64,000 nucleotides of DNA, taken from Symsagittifera roscoffensis (taxonomy: Eukaryota > Xenacoelomorpha > Acoela > Convolutidae). The DNA is taken from the NCBI RefSeq assembly GCF_963678635.1, contig NC_087065.1, positions 58,306,754 to 58,370,753 on the forward strand. Reading direction: 5' to 3'. A model generated the notes under the pieces. The model saw only the letters and a program-made list of their open reading frames with translations, did no database searches and was not told where the DNA came from. A program made the position numbers and the translations under genes. This document shows positions 22,624 through 33,845 of the stretch, in pieces; positions within the stretch are counted from its first letter, which is position 1, and each line of letters opens with the position of its first letter.

Positions 22624-22912
22624 TATGCAAGCGCGGATCTAGGAATTTCTCGAGGTGGGGCGGATTTTCAAAAAATTTTTGAGAATTTTGTCGACCTTTT
22701 TTTAGCAAGACCCTAATTTGACCAAAATATCTGCGCCGCAGGGGCATATATTTATAAAAAAAAGGCCGTTTTTAGGCACTTCGGAAAAGTTTTAAGGTCA
22801 GTCAGCCAAAAAAGGATATCTCAAATAGTACAGGGGGGACCCTTTGGGTCGGCAGGGGGCCAAATCCCTGAGGGGGGCGTCCGCCTCCCCCCTAAATCCG
22901 CTACTGAAAGTA
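22624..22912 (+). mobile_element. MITE-like GGGCGGAT element, compact copy
   Basis: The most compact copy that has both ends. Left end GCGCGGATCTAGGAATTTCTC, right end CCCCCCTAAATCCGCTAC, so CGGAT.TAGG and its complement form the terminal inverted repeat. The shared GGGACCCTTTGGGTCGGCAGG block is close to the right end. No coding capacity. Confidence 0.65.
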
Positions 22913-23814
22913 GCCCCTTTACCCTTCCCGTTCATGCTTGGGACGACAAATGCCAAGAGTTCGATTCCAGCCAGGAGCTGTTTTTTTGGGATTTTGAATT
23001 TTTTTGAAAAAAGGTAATTGTACTCATCTGTCTTCTTATTATTTGCGGGCGTATTTTCCTAAGAATGGCGTAGTAATTCATTCTGATTTAAACGACTGTA
23101 TTATGGTTGAAACTTAATTTATCCCTGTATTTTTTTTTAATTTACCATCTCTGACTTAGTCTAACTTTTCTCATTTTTTTCGCCTAAAAATTTGGGCTCA
23201 AATGGTTTCAGCTTCAATGGCAAAAATTTTGCAACTTCTAAGGGCGTCAGAAATTTTAGATGCTAATTGTTTTGTAATTTTTGTCTGATTGCTTAATTCA
23301 AACTGTCCATTGTGTTTCTCGTTACCTTTTTCTCAAATCGATCGAGAGAAACATGACATTTTTGGTAGGTCTAACTTTCTTCATTTTTTTTCAGACAGTG
23401 GTTTCCGTCTCACTTTCCGTCGGCTAGCGTGCAATACTATTTGAGTTTTTGTACTTTCTGCAAATTTTACTCAATTTGTGTTTCATCAACTTGCTTAATT
23501 GCAAAATTCAATCTTTCTGACCATCTGACGTAGAAGTAACACCAATGCTTGAGACGACAAATGCGTGTAGCTTGAGTCTGACAGGGAAGGGCCTTGTTTT
23601 TTTTTGCAAATTAGGGGTTGTCTGCTTTTTCGGACCATAGTTTATTTATTTATTTGTGCCGTCTTAGCACCCGTAGCACAGACTTTTTCAAGCTTTTTAC
23701 CAGCGTTTTTTGCCATCAGTTATTCTTATTAGCGTTTGTAATTGACTGCAAGACTTTTTTGCGGAATTGTTTTGCTTTTTTCAAAACATTTTTAATCCGT
23801 TTTTAACTAAATAT
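22913..23814. other. Non-coding spacer with a tRNA B-box-like motif
   Basis: GAGTTCGATTCCAGC near 22958 resembles a pol III B box preceded by GGGACGACAAATGCC. A similar ACGACAAATGCGTGTAG block occurs near 23553. These may be degraded copies of one tRNA-derived SINE. No gene seen. Confidence 0.3.
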
Positions 23815-24450
23815 ACTTTTTGTTTATCTATTATACATTTAAATGCGGGCTTCACTATCTCGCCGTGTTTAAGGTTTTGCAAACTTTTATTTTGCATGTT
23901 CAACGAAATAATTTTTTTCACGTTTCAGCTATATCGTATATTGTAATGGTAAATTTTTTTTCGATTTTCCTGTTTGAATGCAGTGTTCATTTTAAAATTA
24001 GCAATGAGAAATTGGGATGCTTCCAGGTTTCACCCAGGGCTTGCGAGTTTGACCACGAACTAGAAATGTCAAAAAACTCAAATTAAAAAAAAATTCAAAT
24101 TTTGAAATTCCCGACCCGGTGGTTGGGCGCTGTCAGAGTACTCTCAAGGGTTGCGGATCTTGCCTCAAAATCTGATTGCTCAAATCTTTACAGTTTTCCA
24201 GATATGGAGTTTTTTGCGATTTTTTCAGAAATGTTTCAGAAAATTAAACTTAAATTTTTTTTCAAAATTTGATATTCCAAATCCTGTAGTTGGATACTGT
24301 GAGAGTATTCTCAAAAGTTGCAAATCTCTCGTCCAAATGCGACTGCTCTATGGCTTTTAGTTTTCGAGATGTGACGTTTTTTGTCCTTAAAAATTTTCAC
24401 AAAATTGTATGGCTTTTCAAAGTTTGAATTAAGAAAAACTTGAGTAAAAA
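23815..24450 (+). repeat. Second copy of the 1-1490 Helitron-like repeat, shortened
   Basis: It begins with the same block as the start of the window (ATTTAAATGCGGGCTTCACT, then CTCGCC.TGTTTAAG). It continues into one or two diverged tandem units carrying CCCGACCCGGTGGTTGGGCG and CTTGCCTC, then GTTTTCGAGATGTGACGTTT near 24361. The 3' hairpin terminus is not found here. Confidence 0.75.
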
Positions 24451-26423
24451 ACTTCACAAAATTTGTTACGCTAATTACTAATTACATGACAGCAACTACG
24501 CTGTAACAAAATATGTGTAAAATACGAACTTATTAACAATTCAAAATCCTACTTTTTCGAATAGTATCATTTTCTTTGAGTAATTTGCAGTTTTGTATTG
24601 GGATATTGGAGAGCTCTGAGGCATTTGACTTTATTTTTCTAGTTTGAGCAAAAACATTCATTTTGAAGCTAAATTCATTCGGGGAATACTGGATTCAAAC
24701 CAGGGTATGTGCCATCAAAATTTTATTTAAAAACTTGCATTTTAAACATTCTTTAAGAATTTATTCATGTTGAAAAGGAGCTGAGCAAATATATTTTTAG
24801 GATTGGTTTTTATTATCATAACAATAAAGAAACATCAGTTCTGTGAAAATTACTGTCAGTTATAGCTTAAGTGCACTGACATTTGCTAAAAAAGTACGGT
24901 TGTAGAACATAGAAGATGCATTTGCGGTGGCTCTGTCTGGCATTTGCGTAATACTGGAACAAATTGTACTGCTTTTGAAACCCATTGATTAGCTTGTGTT
25001 TTAGCGAAGCCAACAAGACTGCTCGTATATCAGGGCAAAGTCCTGAATTTTCCGACTGCCGGATCAACCGTACAATTTCCACCCTAAGTGACCTACCGTA
25101 GAATGCCCTCTTCAAGCATGTATTAAAATTCATTCTGTATAAAATATGCATTTCAATGAATCGCAAAAATAAAATTGGTTTGTATATTTTTGTATGCGGG
25201 TTTTTATTTGTATTGCTAGTAATTGCTTAGATGAATGTTTCACTTCATTTTTTTCCACTAAAATGCTTAATTTTGAATGAATCTAGACTATTTTCAAAAC
25301 TACTTCACGGAAAATCTATTTTTTCTGCCCCCTCTTACTTTGGGGTCTTTTCGGTTATACCCCCCCTAAATGGATAAATGCGACAACAAATGACTTGTAA
25401 TCAGGAACTGATTCTTGCCGTAAAAAACGTTTTCTTGCAAATCTGTAATGAACGGAACTTGCTTGTTATGGAACCTCAGCACCCTCTGCACAGTTCTCTG
25501 TTAGTCTTGTGTTAACACGCGTTCCTTGGGATCCTTAGATCTGGAGTTCGGATTGCAGCCGGGTCTTGTATTTTTTTCGGTAGGTATTAATTTGAAAATT
25601 TTTCAGGGAAAATTTGAGTATTAGGACTATCGCTCATCTGTTTTTTGTTCCGTCAATTTAATTTCCAATGCATGGAGTTTTCTTATGATTTGAATTTTTT
25701 TGTTTTGTCTTGAAAGCCGTTCTGTTATTTGTAAATTTACGAACTCTGACTTAATGGTTTCGGCTTAGGCACCTTACCGTGTGTATTTCGAAGGGAACTT
25801 GTGTTTGGTTGTGGTGTGTTTTAGAAGAGGTGTAGTGCAACAACTGTGAGTTTTAAAACTTAAAAGCTCACAGTTTATTATGACAATTTTTATGACTTCT
25901 TTGTTTGTGGCTGAACAATGGTCTGCCTAAGTATTCTTGTCTTAGTGGCTGCTCGGTAACCGATAGAAAGAGCGTACTTATTGCTGTTGATTCTTCTTGC
26001 GACGGCATTTTCCTGAAGCTGAACACCAGTCGAAACAAGCGAATGAAATTTTTGTAGATGTAGTTTTTTTCAAACACTGATTTCTTTCTCAATTTCTATT
26101 CGCCAGATTGCAAGGCTATGCTTTATGCTAACTCACAGCTGTTGCGAAGATCCGCTTTGCTTTTGAGTTTATCAAAATATAAGACTATTTTTCAAAATGT
26201 TGGCAGCGTTGATTCTCATTTTTTGTTAAGATTGTTTATGAACGTCATTCATGACAAAGATATGAAAATTTTGTAGATTTAGTTTTTTCAAAATTTTTTT
26301 TAGCATCATTTGAAATTTTTTTTTTTCGTATTCTTTATTTTAAATGCAATGTTTTAATTGTATTGCAAGTGTTCGAAAAGATCGAAAAGAAAAAATGCTT
26401 AACAAAATTATCAAAATCCATTG
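24451..26423. other. Non-coding spacer with an isolated inverted-repeat terminus
   Basis: Near 25020-25060, ACTGCTCGTATATCAGGGC and the following TCCTGAATTTTCCGACTGCC match the terminus of the fold-back element at 40528-41232. A tRNA-Thr-like fragment (ATGACTTGTAATCAGG) lies near 25390. No supported gene. Confidence 0.4.
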
Positions 26424-26907
26424 TGTGGCCGCTCTAATCTCCAAACGAAAATAATTGAATCCAAATTCGTAAATTAATAAGAGATGTTTCTCGGTAAATA
26501 ACTCAGGCAATAGATAAATTTCAGCATTTTTCTATTGATCAGAACATCATATAACATTTTTATCATCTGTCTGTTTTTGGTACAAATCGGCGCAAGCTAG
26601 CCACAAGAACCGGTCGGTAATGTCCTTGAGACAAATTGCTCTTTTGGCGGTCAGTCTTAATCAAGGCTGAACCGAACTAGAACCAAAAAAACAGTTAAAA
26701 TTCGATATTACCCCCGTTTTTATTATATTAATACATGGGCAGGTTGGGGACTCGAACCTACGTCAACTGTTATGTCACACATATAATCGGCGTTAGCTTA
26801 GGCCACTCGGCCAACTGTGCTTATTTTATATGCATCTATACTCTTGTTTTATATGCATCTATATTCTTGTTTTACATGCATCTATATTCTACATTTGCAT
26901 TGCAACA
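26424..26907 (-). repeat. BEL-1 3' LTR
   Basis: 484 bp, with TG...CA termini on the plus strand (TGTGGCCGC to GCAACA). It carries a tRNA-like block at 26736-26818 and three copies of a TATGCATCTATA.TCTTGTTTT unit near the right end. Confidence 0.92.
26736..26818 (-). promoter_or_regulatory. tRNA-like block with pol III A and B boxes inside BEL-1 3' LTR
   Basis: On the element's sense strand an A box TGGCCGAGTGG (26803-26813) and a B box GGTTCGAGTCC (26748-26758) are both perfect consensus matches in tRNA order. GTTGG and CCAAC can pair as an acceptor-like stem. The spacing and the extra arm resemble a class II (Ser/Leu-type) tRNA. Confidence 0.6.
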
Positions 26908-28300
26908 TCCTCCCCCCCCCCCCCCTCCCTGAAGAAGGAAGAACCGGAGCGAGCTTAACGGTCGGCCGAGTGACTTCACGGGTTGCGGTCTTAAGAAGGG
27001 CGGATCGAGCGCAACCGTCCTGTCCGTAGTTTAGCTTGACGATTCGGGCAAGAGGGTAGTACCCACGCGGACTATCGGGCTCAATCACCCACACGAGATC
27101 GCCTGTTTTAAGAGTGAAGTCAGAATGAGTGTGCCACTTGACACGCTTATTCAGCGAGGGAACATATTCTCGAAGCCAACGAGACCAAATCGCGTTAGCA
27201 TATGACTGCGCTCGCACGTACCTTTTCTTGTGATCGAAGTGCTCCCCGGGTAAAAGCGAAGGAAAGCTTGTGGCATGTTGTCCAAGCAAAAAATGGTTTG
27301 GGGTTAACGCTTCTAACTCACGTGAATCATTACTAACGGGTGTCATTGGCCTCGAATTCAAAGCCTGCTCAACTAAGCAGAGTGTTGTTCCTAACACCTC
27401 TTCAGTGACTCGCCTACTGCCTAGGATATCGTACAGCACGCGCTTCACGCTTCGGACGAGACGTTCCCAGGAGCCGCCATGATGAGGTGCGCCTGGCGGG
27501 TTAAATATCCAAGTAACACCTTTGTGTGCAAAAATGGTTGGAGCCATGCCATTCCAGCTCTTGATGCAGGCAAGTAATTCCTTTTCCGCACCAACGAAGT
27601 TCGTGCCGTTATCCGACCAGATTGTGCTTGGCGTACCACGGCGCGCAATGAACCGTTCAATGCCCATGACACAAGAACTGGTGTCCAGAGATGGTACAAT
27701 CTCAAGGTGTACAGCCCTGGTGGTGAGGCAAATAAAAAGAAATCCCCATCTTTTTTCAGTGCTTCTGCGAACCGGAGCATAAAGCGGTCCAAAGTAATCC
27801 ACACCCGTATGATTGAAGGGTGGTTGCTTATATCCGAGACGTTCGACAGGTAAATCGGACATAATAGGCTGGATGGTACTTGCTTTGCGTTAACGGCATG
27901 TTACACCTTGATTTTCGATAGACCGAAGTAGTCGACGCAACCAAAGTGTTGCATATTTCATATTTAAAACGGAGCGCATGTAATCTAATCCTTGATGAAA
28001 ATGCTTATGGTGGAGGCTGCGGGCCAACAAACGAACTAGATTATGTCGGGCGTCGAGTATTATTGGGTGCTTAGTATCAAACTCGGTATTCAATAAGCGC
28101 ACAATCCGTCCGGTGGAACGAATGATACCAGCGGGACCGATAAATGGCGAGTATGTGGCAATTTTACTACTATTATTGATAGGTTTGCCAGCGGTGAGTG
28201 TTTTCAACTCAACGGGGAAAGATTCCATCTGAGCAAGATGAATCAGTTTTTTTTGCAATATCAAGTTCAGTGGGGTCGGTGATTCGTAAGTCCTTACCAC
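26882..28300 (-). pseudogene. BEL-1 integrase (zinc-binding and catalytic core)
   Basis: Two open segments in one frame, 28300-27893 and 27862-26882, are separated by an in-frame TAA at 27890-27892. The first holds the His part of the integrase zinc-binding domain (HKHFHQG...). The second carries a DDE core with all three acids visible: D22 in VDYFGP, D84 in SDNGTNF and E133 in WERLVRSVK. It is followed by the BEL-type C-terminal region (LKTGDLVWV). Only one cysteine of the expected Cys pair is seen next to the stop. The frame stays open through the polypurine tract and ends 26 bases inside the LTR. The stop makes the gene inactive as written. Confidence 0.9.
26908..26932 (-). other. BEL-1 polypurine tract
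   Basis: On the minus strand, a run of about 14 G flanked by AGGGAGG and AGGA directly precedes the 3' LTR, the expected position of the plus-strand primer. Confidence 0.8.
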
Positions 28301-29045
28301 GAAAATGCTTATGTGAAGGCAGCATCCTCAACAAAAAAGCGACTACTCGCTTATATCTCGTAAAGAACTGAACCTTTCCCAATTGAACCCGTGTTCGGGA
28401 TGTTTGATGGATGTGACATCGGTGACGAAGGAAGATGATGTCTCCAAGCAATTATCAACATCACAAGAAGGACCCTTCAAACGAATTTTATTGATTACAC
28501 GTTCGTCGGGTATATACGGCCAATCAGTAGTCCTGAGAATGCTCGGACCAATAACCCAGCTGCTATCCTTGAGGGCTTCCGAAGAAATCCCCCGCGTACC
28601 GGTATCAGCTGGATTATCGCCGCTCAGACCATGGTGCCACTCATCAATAGTGGTCGATTCGAGGATTTCGCCGACACGATTAGCGACGAACACAGGTAAT
28701 TTTTCAGTGGAGTTTAGCCACTGCAAAACTGTTGTACTAGCTGTCCACATGTAGACATGATTAATAGAGACGGTAAGGGCGGTCAGTGTATCATCTTTTA
28801 GTCGTGTGGCGAGCAGAGCAGCTTGAAGCTCTACCTTCGGCATAGATAGCGCTTTCATGGGCGCAACGCGAGCTTTACCAAAGATGAAGGATATTTGAGT
28901 TTTATGCGAGCTCGAGAGTCGCGCACGCAAAAATCCAACCGCACAGAAAACGTCTTGTGAGCTATCACCGAACATGTGGAGCTCAATTTGATCAACAGGC
29001 TCTGTGAAGTAACAACGGAGAATAGTCAATTGCCCTAAGAGAGAG
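28209..29045 (-). pseudogene. BEL-1 RNase H and downstream linker
   Basis: The main frame runs 29029-28343, continuing the polyprotein after a frameshift in an (AG)n run near 29037-29052. An RNase H-like core is visible: HMFGDSSQD (first Asp region) and MPKVELQAALLATR (Glu). In the third block, MWTASTTVLQWL has Ala where an acidic residue is expected. Further frameshifts near 28350 and 28260 move the frame through 28451-28209 and then to the integrase segment. With the altered third acid this domain is unlikely to be catalytic even apart from the frameshifts. Confidence 0.85.
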
Positions 29046-32000
29046 AGAGAGACTGGAGTGCCACTCGAGAAACTTATCTCTTATATCTTCTGACAATTCG
29101 TCGTCCCAACTTTGACCACTGATTTTCCAAATATCTTTAAGTAAAACACGGGCCCTAACTGTGTATGGAGCTACTAACCCAACAGGGTCAAACACAGAAG
29201 AGACGAAACTCAAGACGGTTCGTTGAGTTATTGCTTTATCGAGAGGACGATCCACGCCTCTGCTAACAACCAATGTGTCTTTTACAAGGTCCCACTTAAG
29301 ACGTAAGACGTGTGATGATTGTTCGGCACCGTTACATATTTCCTTGATGGGTGAAGATGAGGTTCCGGATTCCTCGGGGTTCATTGCTGAAGTGATTTCA
29401 TAAGCATTACTGACAAATTTAGTCAAATTAAATCCTCCCAGTTTTAATAATGAAACCAAATCGCGACTAATTTTAATTGCATGGGTAACGTTCTCGACTG
29501 AATCCAAGTAATCGTCTATGTACAATTTTTCATTTACGACTGAGGCGGCCTCAGGGTATGTGGACATATTATCAGTTGCTGTTTTTCGCAACTCGAAATT
29601 GGCGCACGTAGGCGAATCCCGTGCGCCGAATTTATGGCGAGTGTACTGATGAACTACCACATCGGAAGTGGTATCCTCCCGCCACAAAAAACGGAGCGAA
29701 ATTTGATCGCAGGCAAGGACTCCTACCTGGAGGAACATACCCTCTATATCGGCGAAGACGGCGTACTTGTGTTGACGGAATCGCAAAAGTACAAAAATCA
29801 AATTTTGAAGTAGGTCCGGACCCACCAATAAGGACTTATTTAAGGATGTGCCGTGAAACTTAGAAGCCCCATTAAGGACTCGGCGCACCTTACGCGGCTT
29901 ATTCGGATATACGACGGGATGATGCGGAAGATACCACTCGCGATCGGAACGCTTACGTGGATCATGCGGTTCGACGGTAACGACATAGCCTTTCCTAATG
30001 TCCTCTCTAATTGTTTCTGCGTATCTTTCGCGCAGCTCAGGGTCTTTACTTAACCTTCTCTCCAATGTTTTAAATTGGGCGAGTGGCAAGTAATAATTGT
30101 TTGGTAGACTGACATTACTATCAATCCAAAGCACAGGCACAATGTTTCTTTCGCCATTGTGAACGGTTTCAGAATTTAGGATGGATAAAGCATGTTTATC
30201 CGCGGCGGAACGGGCATCGACTTGTTTGAAAGCACCATACGATTCCAACTCGTACCAGGATTTTATCTGGTCGGTCAGAGAAGAATCTTCAACAACACAC
30301 TTGAAACACGAAGAAGTAGAATTAACGAACGGCGGCAGCGGACGACTTATGACCCAACCTATCGGTAGACGAACGGAACACGGTGAGTTTTTATCACCTC
30401 CCAAGATGAATTCAATGGGTCTAACGGCGTGGTAGTAGTCTTGTCCGATAATAATTTCAACATCCTCATAAGTATATTGAGTGGGCTTAATAGGTGCTAA
30501 TTGTGGATATTTATTCCGCAAATCAGCAATATTGATTAATTCGGACCCAATCCGAATATTGTCTTTAACATATGCACAGAGAGAAAATACGAAATCACTA
30601 TTATTCGGCTCGGAGGAAACTGTAAACTTGACCCTCTGAGTCTCAACAACGGTGGTTGAATTGAAACCACTAATTGACAAGTTAACGGGCTCCCCTACTA
30701 AGCCGAGACGGTTTACGAGTGACGAAGACACCCGGGAGTGAGTCGATGCACTATCACAAAGAACCAACGTTACATCCGAGGATACACCAAGTGTTGCAAT
30801 TGGCAACAACCCTTTAGAAAATTCAATGTCATGTACATCACTAACAGCGGCATGGGTGGAAGTGTTTGTACTCTCCTTGGATTTGTTTGTTCCAGCCTTA
30901 TTCGAGACCTTTGAATTTTCCTTCCGAGGAAATATTCTTTCGGCTCCATGGAGCAAGACATTATGTGTGCTATCACACTCTGGCTTCGGGCACTTTTTCG
31001 CTCTAGAACATTGCCGGAAACTATGATTGCCATTGAGGCAAGCGAAGCAAAGTTTCTGTTCAGCTACGTATTTTGCTCGCTGAGTAGCATTATTTTCCCT
31101 AAAAACAGCACAATTCCACAATGCAAAACTACCCTTACACAAAACGCACGGCGGAAACTTAGACTTATCCTGAGCCTTACTAGTTACCTGGCTATTGGCT
31201 GCGAAAACTTTGGTTGTTTTTGGTTTAACTGGTTCCTCGTTTTTTGCCTTAGAGTTGAGTAAACGTAATCTTTCATGCCCCTCGGCCTTTTCTTTCAACC
31301 GGTTGTTTAAGTCTAAGGGTGTTGGTCGCTGCCAATTATGTCTAACAGTATGCATTGAACAAGCCTCCTTGAGGTTAGGCGGAAGTTTACTAACAGCTTG
31401 GTTTAACAGGTTAACACTCTTTAGATCATCGTTGAAAGACAATGATTTGAAAACTACTACGAGGCCAGATATGGCAGCGGAGAAACTAATGACATTTTCC
31501 GAATTGTGCATCTTAAGTGGAGGAAAAGTATTCAGCTTATCAAGATGCGCACCAAAAATGGCATGTGGTTGCCCAAACTTCCGTTGCAAGGTGGCCAGTG
31601 CATTCTTGTACAGAACGCCACTATAACTAAACTCCGCAATTGCGGTTTTTGCTTTGCCTGTGACGAGCGTTTTTAAGTATTTCAGTTTCGTATCATCGGT
31701 GAGAACAGCGGAATCAACGGTGGACTTAAACTGACCAAACCATTCGTGCCAGTTTAACGGGTTGCCGTCAAACTGGGCTATTTTACATTCAGGAAGATGA
31801 TCTTTGCGGCTATGCATCAATAATTCCGCCAATTCACGAGCGGAGAGAGGTCGATCCGATGAACAACCTTGGTTCGGATAAGTGGAAGACGGTGAGTAGT
31901 CTTCGTTGACTGGCTGATAACCAGTTTTAGTATGGTTTACAAAATGCGAAACATGTTGTGGATGAACTGGGGGAGTATTAAAACACACAGTCCCACCACT

Positions 32001-32393
32001 AGTATACGGAGCGGCGGTGTTACACGATGGGCCAACTGTTGTCACATTAGAAAAAATGTTTCCAGCATTACAACACTGAGCAGGCGTGACGATTGGAGTT
32101 GTAGCTGCCAATCGACATAAGTTTGTATCACTTGTGTAGTAATCGTTGATATTAGGTGAGACAGTATGCGGAACAAAGGGAAGATTATACTGCGTCTGGA
32201 CTGGCGCTGCATGACAATTAGGTACCGAAAAGAAATTCGGCGTTGGGTTTACTCCAGAAGATGAGAAGCCACCACCAGCAAATGCAGGTGACAAAGAAAC
32301 AAAACCAGAACCGGGTTTTGCCGGTAATATTGGGACAGGTAATGATTCCGGTTGCGCGATGGCAAAACTACCATTAGTTATGTTTGAACTCAT
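28992..32393 (-). CDS. BEL-1 Gag-protease-reverse transcriptase polyprotein
   Basis: An open frame of 1133 residues with a true ATG. Order: Pro/Asn-rich N-terminus, DUF1759-type Gag domain (about 200-370, FDGNPLNWHEWFGQF), zinc-knuckle-like Cys/His cluster (about 416-482), DUF1758-type aspartic protease with LCDSAST at 545-551, and RT (about 800-990) with FADIEGMF (Asp882) and YIDD at 968-971. This is the standard BEL/Pao order. The ATG overlaps the end of the upstream gag frame by 20 bases in a different frame. The frame ends early after an (AG)n run. Within itself the ORF is intact and long, so the insertion is fairly young. Confidence 0.93.
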   Translation of the reverse strand: MSSNITNGSFAIAQPESLPVPILPAKPGSGFVSLSPAFAGGGFSSSGVNPTPNFFSVPNCHAAPVQTQYNLPFVPHTVSPNINDYYTSDTNLCRLAATTPIVTPAQCCNAGNIFSNVTTVGPSCNTAAPYTSGGTVCFNTPPVHPQHVSHFVNHTKTGYQPVNEDYSPSSTYPNQGCSSDRPLSARELAELLMHSRKDHLPECKIAQFDGNPLNWHEWFGQFKSTVDSAVLTDDTKLKYLKTLVTGKAKTAIAEFSYSGVLYKNALATLQRKFGQPHAIFGAHLDKLNTFPPLKMHNSENVISFSAAISGLVVVFKSLSFNDDLKSVNLLNQAVSKLPPNLKEACSMHTVRHNWQRPTPLDLNNRLKEKAEGHERLRLLNSKAKNEEPVKPKTTKVFAANSQVTSKAQDKSKFPPCVLCKGSFALWNCAVFRENNATQRAKYVAEQKLCFACLNGNHSFRQCSRAKKCPKPECDSTHNVLLHGAERIFPRKENSKVSNKAGTNKSKESTNTSTHAAVSDVHDIEFSKGLLPIATLGVSSDVTLVLCDSASTHSRVSSSLVNRLGLVGEPVNLSISGFNSTTVVETQRVKFTVSSEPNNSDFVFSLCAYVKDNIRIGSELINIADLRNKYPQLAPIKPTQYTYEDVEIIIGQDYYHAVRPIEFILGGDKNSPCSVRLPIGWVISRPLPPFVNSTSSCFKCVVEDSSLTDQIKSWYELESYGAFKQVDARSAADKHALSILNSETVHNGERNIVPVLWIDSNVSLPNNYYLPLAQFKTLERRLSKDPELRERYAETIREDIRKGYVVTVEPHDPRKRSDREWYLPHHPVVYPNKPRKVRRVLNGASKFHGTSLNKSLLVGPDLLQNLIFVLLRFRQHKYAVFADIEGMFLQVGVLACDQISLRFLWREDTTSDVVVHQYTRHKFGARDSPTCANFELRKTATDNMSTYPEAASVVNEKLYIDDYLDSVENVTHAIKISRDLVSLLKLGGFNLTKFVSNAYEITSAMNPEESGTSSSPIKEICNGAEQSSHVLRLKWDLVKDTLVVSRGVDRPLDKAITQRTVLSFVSSVFDPVGLVAPYTVRARVLLKDIWKISGQSWDDELSEDIRDKFLEWHSSLSLSLRAIDYSPLLLHRAC

Positions 32394-33558
32394 GGTCTGT
32401 AGGAACAGCAGACGGTGGTGCTAACACGTGTGCACTAGAATGCATATTGTTAACTGGGAATGGAACAGAAGCTTGCAATGGCAAAAAGCTTGCACTGCCA
32501 AATTGAGGCAAAGCTAGACGTCCATAACTATGGATTCCAGGGTCACTCAATGCTGTGTGCTCATGGTTATGACTATTACTGGTGTGAATTGCATGAGTGA
32601 GGATGGCGGAAGTCGTCGGTCCTGACGAAATGGGTACAGGAGTGAAGGCCTGCAAACCTGGCGCACTAGCAACGTCGGGAGGTGCTTGTGAACTAACAGA
32701 GTCTACCCAATCATTAGTTCGATCGGTTGCTACTTTTGAAATAGGTTGACTTACTCCTGTCGAGTTACTTTCCGCTACCTTCTCGCTAACCTCAAATGAA
32801 CTGCCCTCAAGTTCAAACGCTTTCAGTTCCATTTCAATTAGTTGCTTTTTATGACTTTCAGCCAATTGCTCTAGTTCCAGCTGACTTTGTTCGAACTTAA
32901 GACGGTTCTCTTGCTCTTTAAGTCTTAAAGACACTTGATACTGCCTTTCCAGCTCCTCATGGCGTCGTTTTACTAAAGCTAATTCATGCCGTTTCTCACT
33001 TGATGACATAGTGCAACCAGTCGACGTATAACGAGTGGAAGCAGATTTATCAGACTTATGAGAGTCAAGCTTTCTACTATCCTTAGAGTTATTAGAGACC
33101 TTAGACCTGTTTTCAGATACTCGTGCTTCTGAATCTCTTGTTTTCTGTGAGTGTGAGGATGTCTCAGACCTAGTTTGTTGTAAAGATCCCTTGCTCCCTG
33201 TAATGCCGGCTGCTGGAAATGACGAAGGTTCAAGGCTCATCTTGTAACTCTGAGCTTCGTGCATTACTTTATCGTTCATTTCGGTTACTTTCTTAAGCCA
33301 AAGGTCTTGCTGCGCAATAATTTTTTCAGGGTTTTCCGTTTTTCCCGCTAACCTAATTAATTGCTCATTGACGTCGACAGCTTTTTCCAACGCAATTTTA
33401 CATTTGTAAACAGCATTATCAATTTTTGTGGTGCAACTATTATTCTCAATGTACTCAAGTAATAATGAGTGACTTTTAAGCAGCTCATTTTCTAGATTTA
33501 GAAGGGTTTCGAATAACTTGCGTATCTTATTTTGGAATTTTTCGTCCATGTTTTTCAC
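32374..33558 (-). CDS. BEL-1 Gag N-terminal ORF
   Basis: Open frame of 394 codons. The first ATG is at 33549 (three codons in). The N-terminal 100 residues are helical, followed by a Ser/Arg-rich linker, a charged coiled-coil (about 195-255, repeated Glu/Leu/Arg/Gln heptads) and a Pro/Ser-rich tail. The following ORF starts with a similar low-complexity stretch. The 20-base overlap in the +1 frame could be recoding, reinitiation or a simple indel. I cannot tell which. Coiled-coil Gag N-termini are common in BEL elements. Confidence 0.7.
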   Translation of the reverse strand: MKNMDEKFQNKIRKLFETLLNLENELLKSHSLLLEYIENNSCTTKIDNAVYKCKIALEKAVDVNEQLIRLAGKTENPEKIIAQQDLWLKKVTEMNDKVMHEAQSYKMSLEPSSFPAAGITGSKGSLQQTRSETSSHSQKTRDSEARVSENRSKVSNNSKDSRKLDSHKSDKSASTRYTSTGCTMSSSEKRHELALVKRRHEELERQYQVSLRLKEQENRLKFEQSQLELEQLAESHKKQLIEMELKAFELEGSSFEVSEKVAESNSTGVSQPISKVATDRTNDWVDSVSSQAPPDVASAPGLQAFTPVPISSGPTTSAILTHAIHTSNSHNHEHTALSDPGIHSYGRLALPQFGSASFLPLQASVPFPVNNMHSSAHVLAPPSAVPTDHEFKHN

Positions 33559-33845
33559 AAATTGACAATATTCTACGGATGCTCACTTATAGAAAACAAT
33601 CAATAAAATGAGATACTGTTTTGGTACGTAGTTAAATTTGCATTAATAAATCAACATTAGCTTACAAGATGGGGGAACTTGACGTCTCAAAGCTTCTGCC
33701 TGAAGCCTATTTTTTTTATAGCTTTCCGAGCTTTGAGGGGTAAGCGGTTCCGCTTCTTACGTGTCTTAAGGATGTTAAGATTAGCGCTATAACGCCTTAG
33801 AAGGAGGAGAGTCTTTAACTCAAGGGAAGGAGGCCGGTGAAGCTC

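Noticed and set aside
30770-31626. Several plus-strand frames of 60-140 codons across BEL-1
   Set aside because: They are antisense shadows of the intact gag-pol frame.
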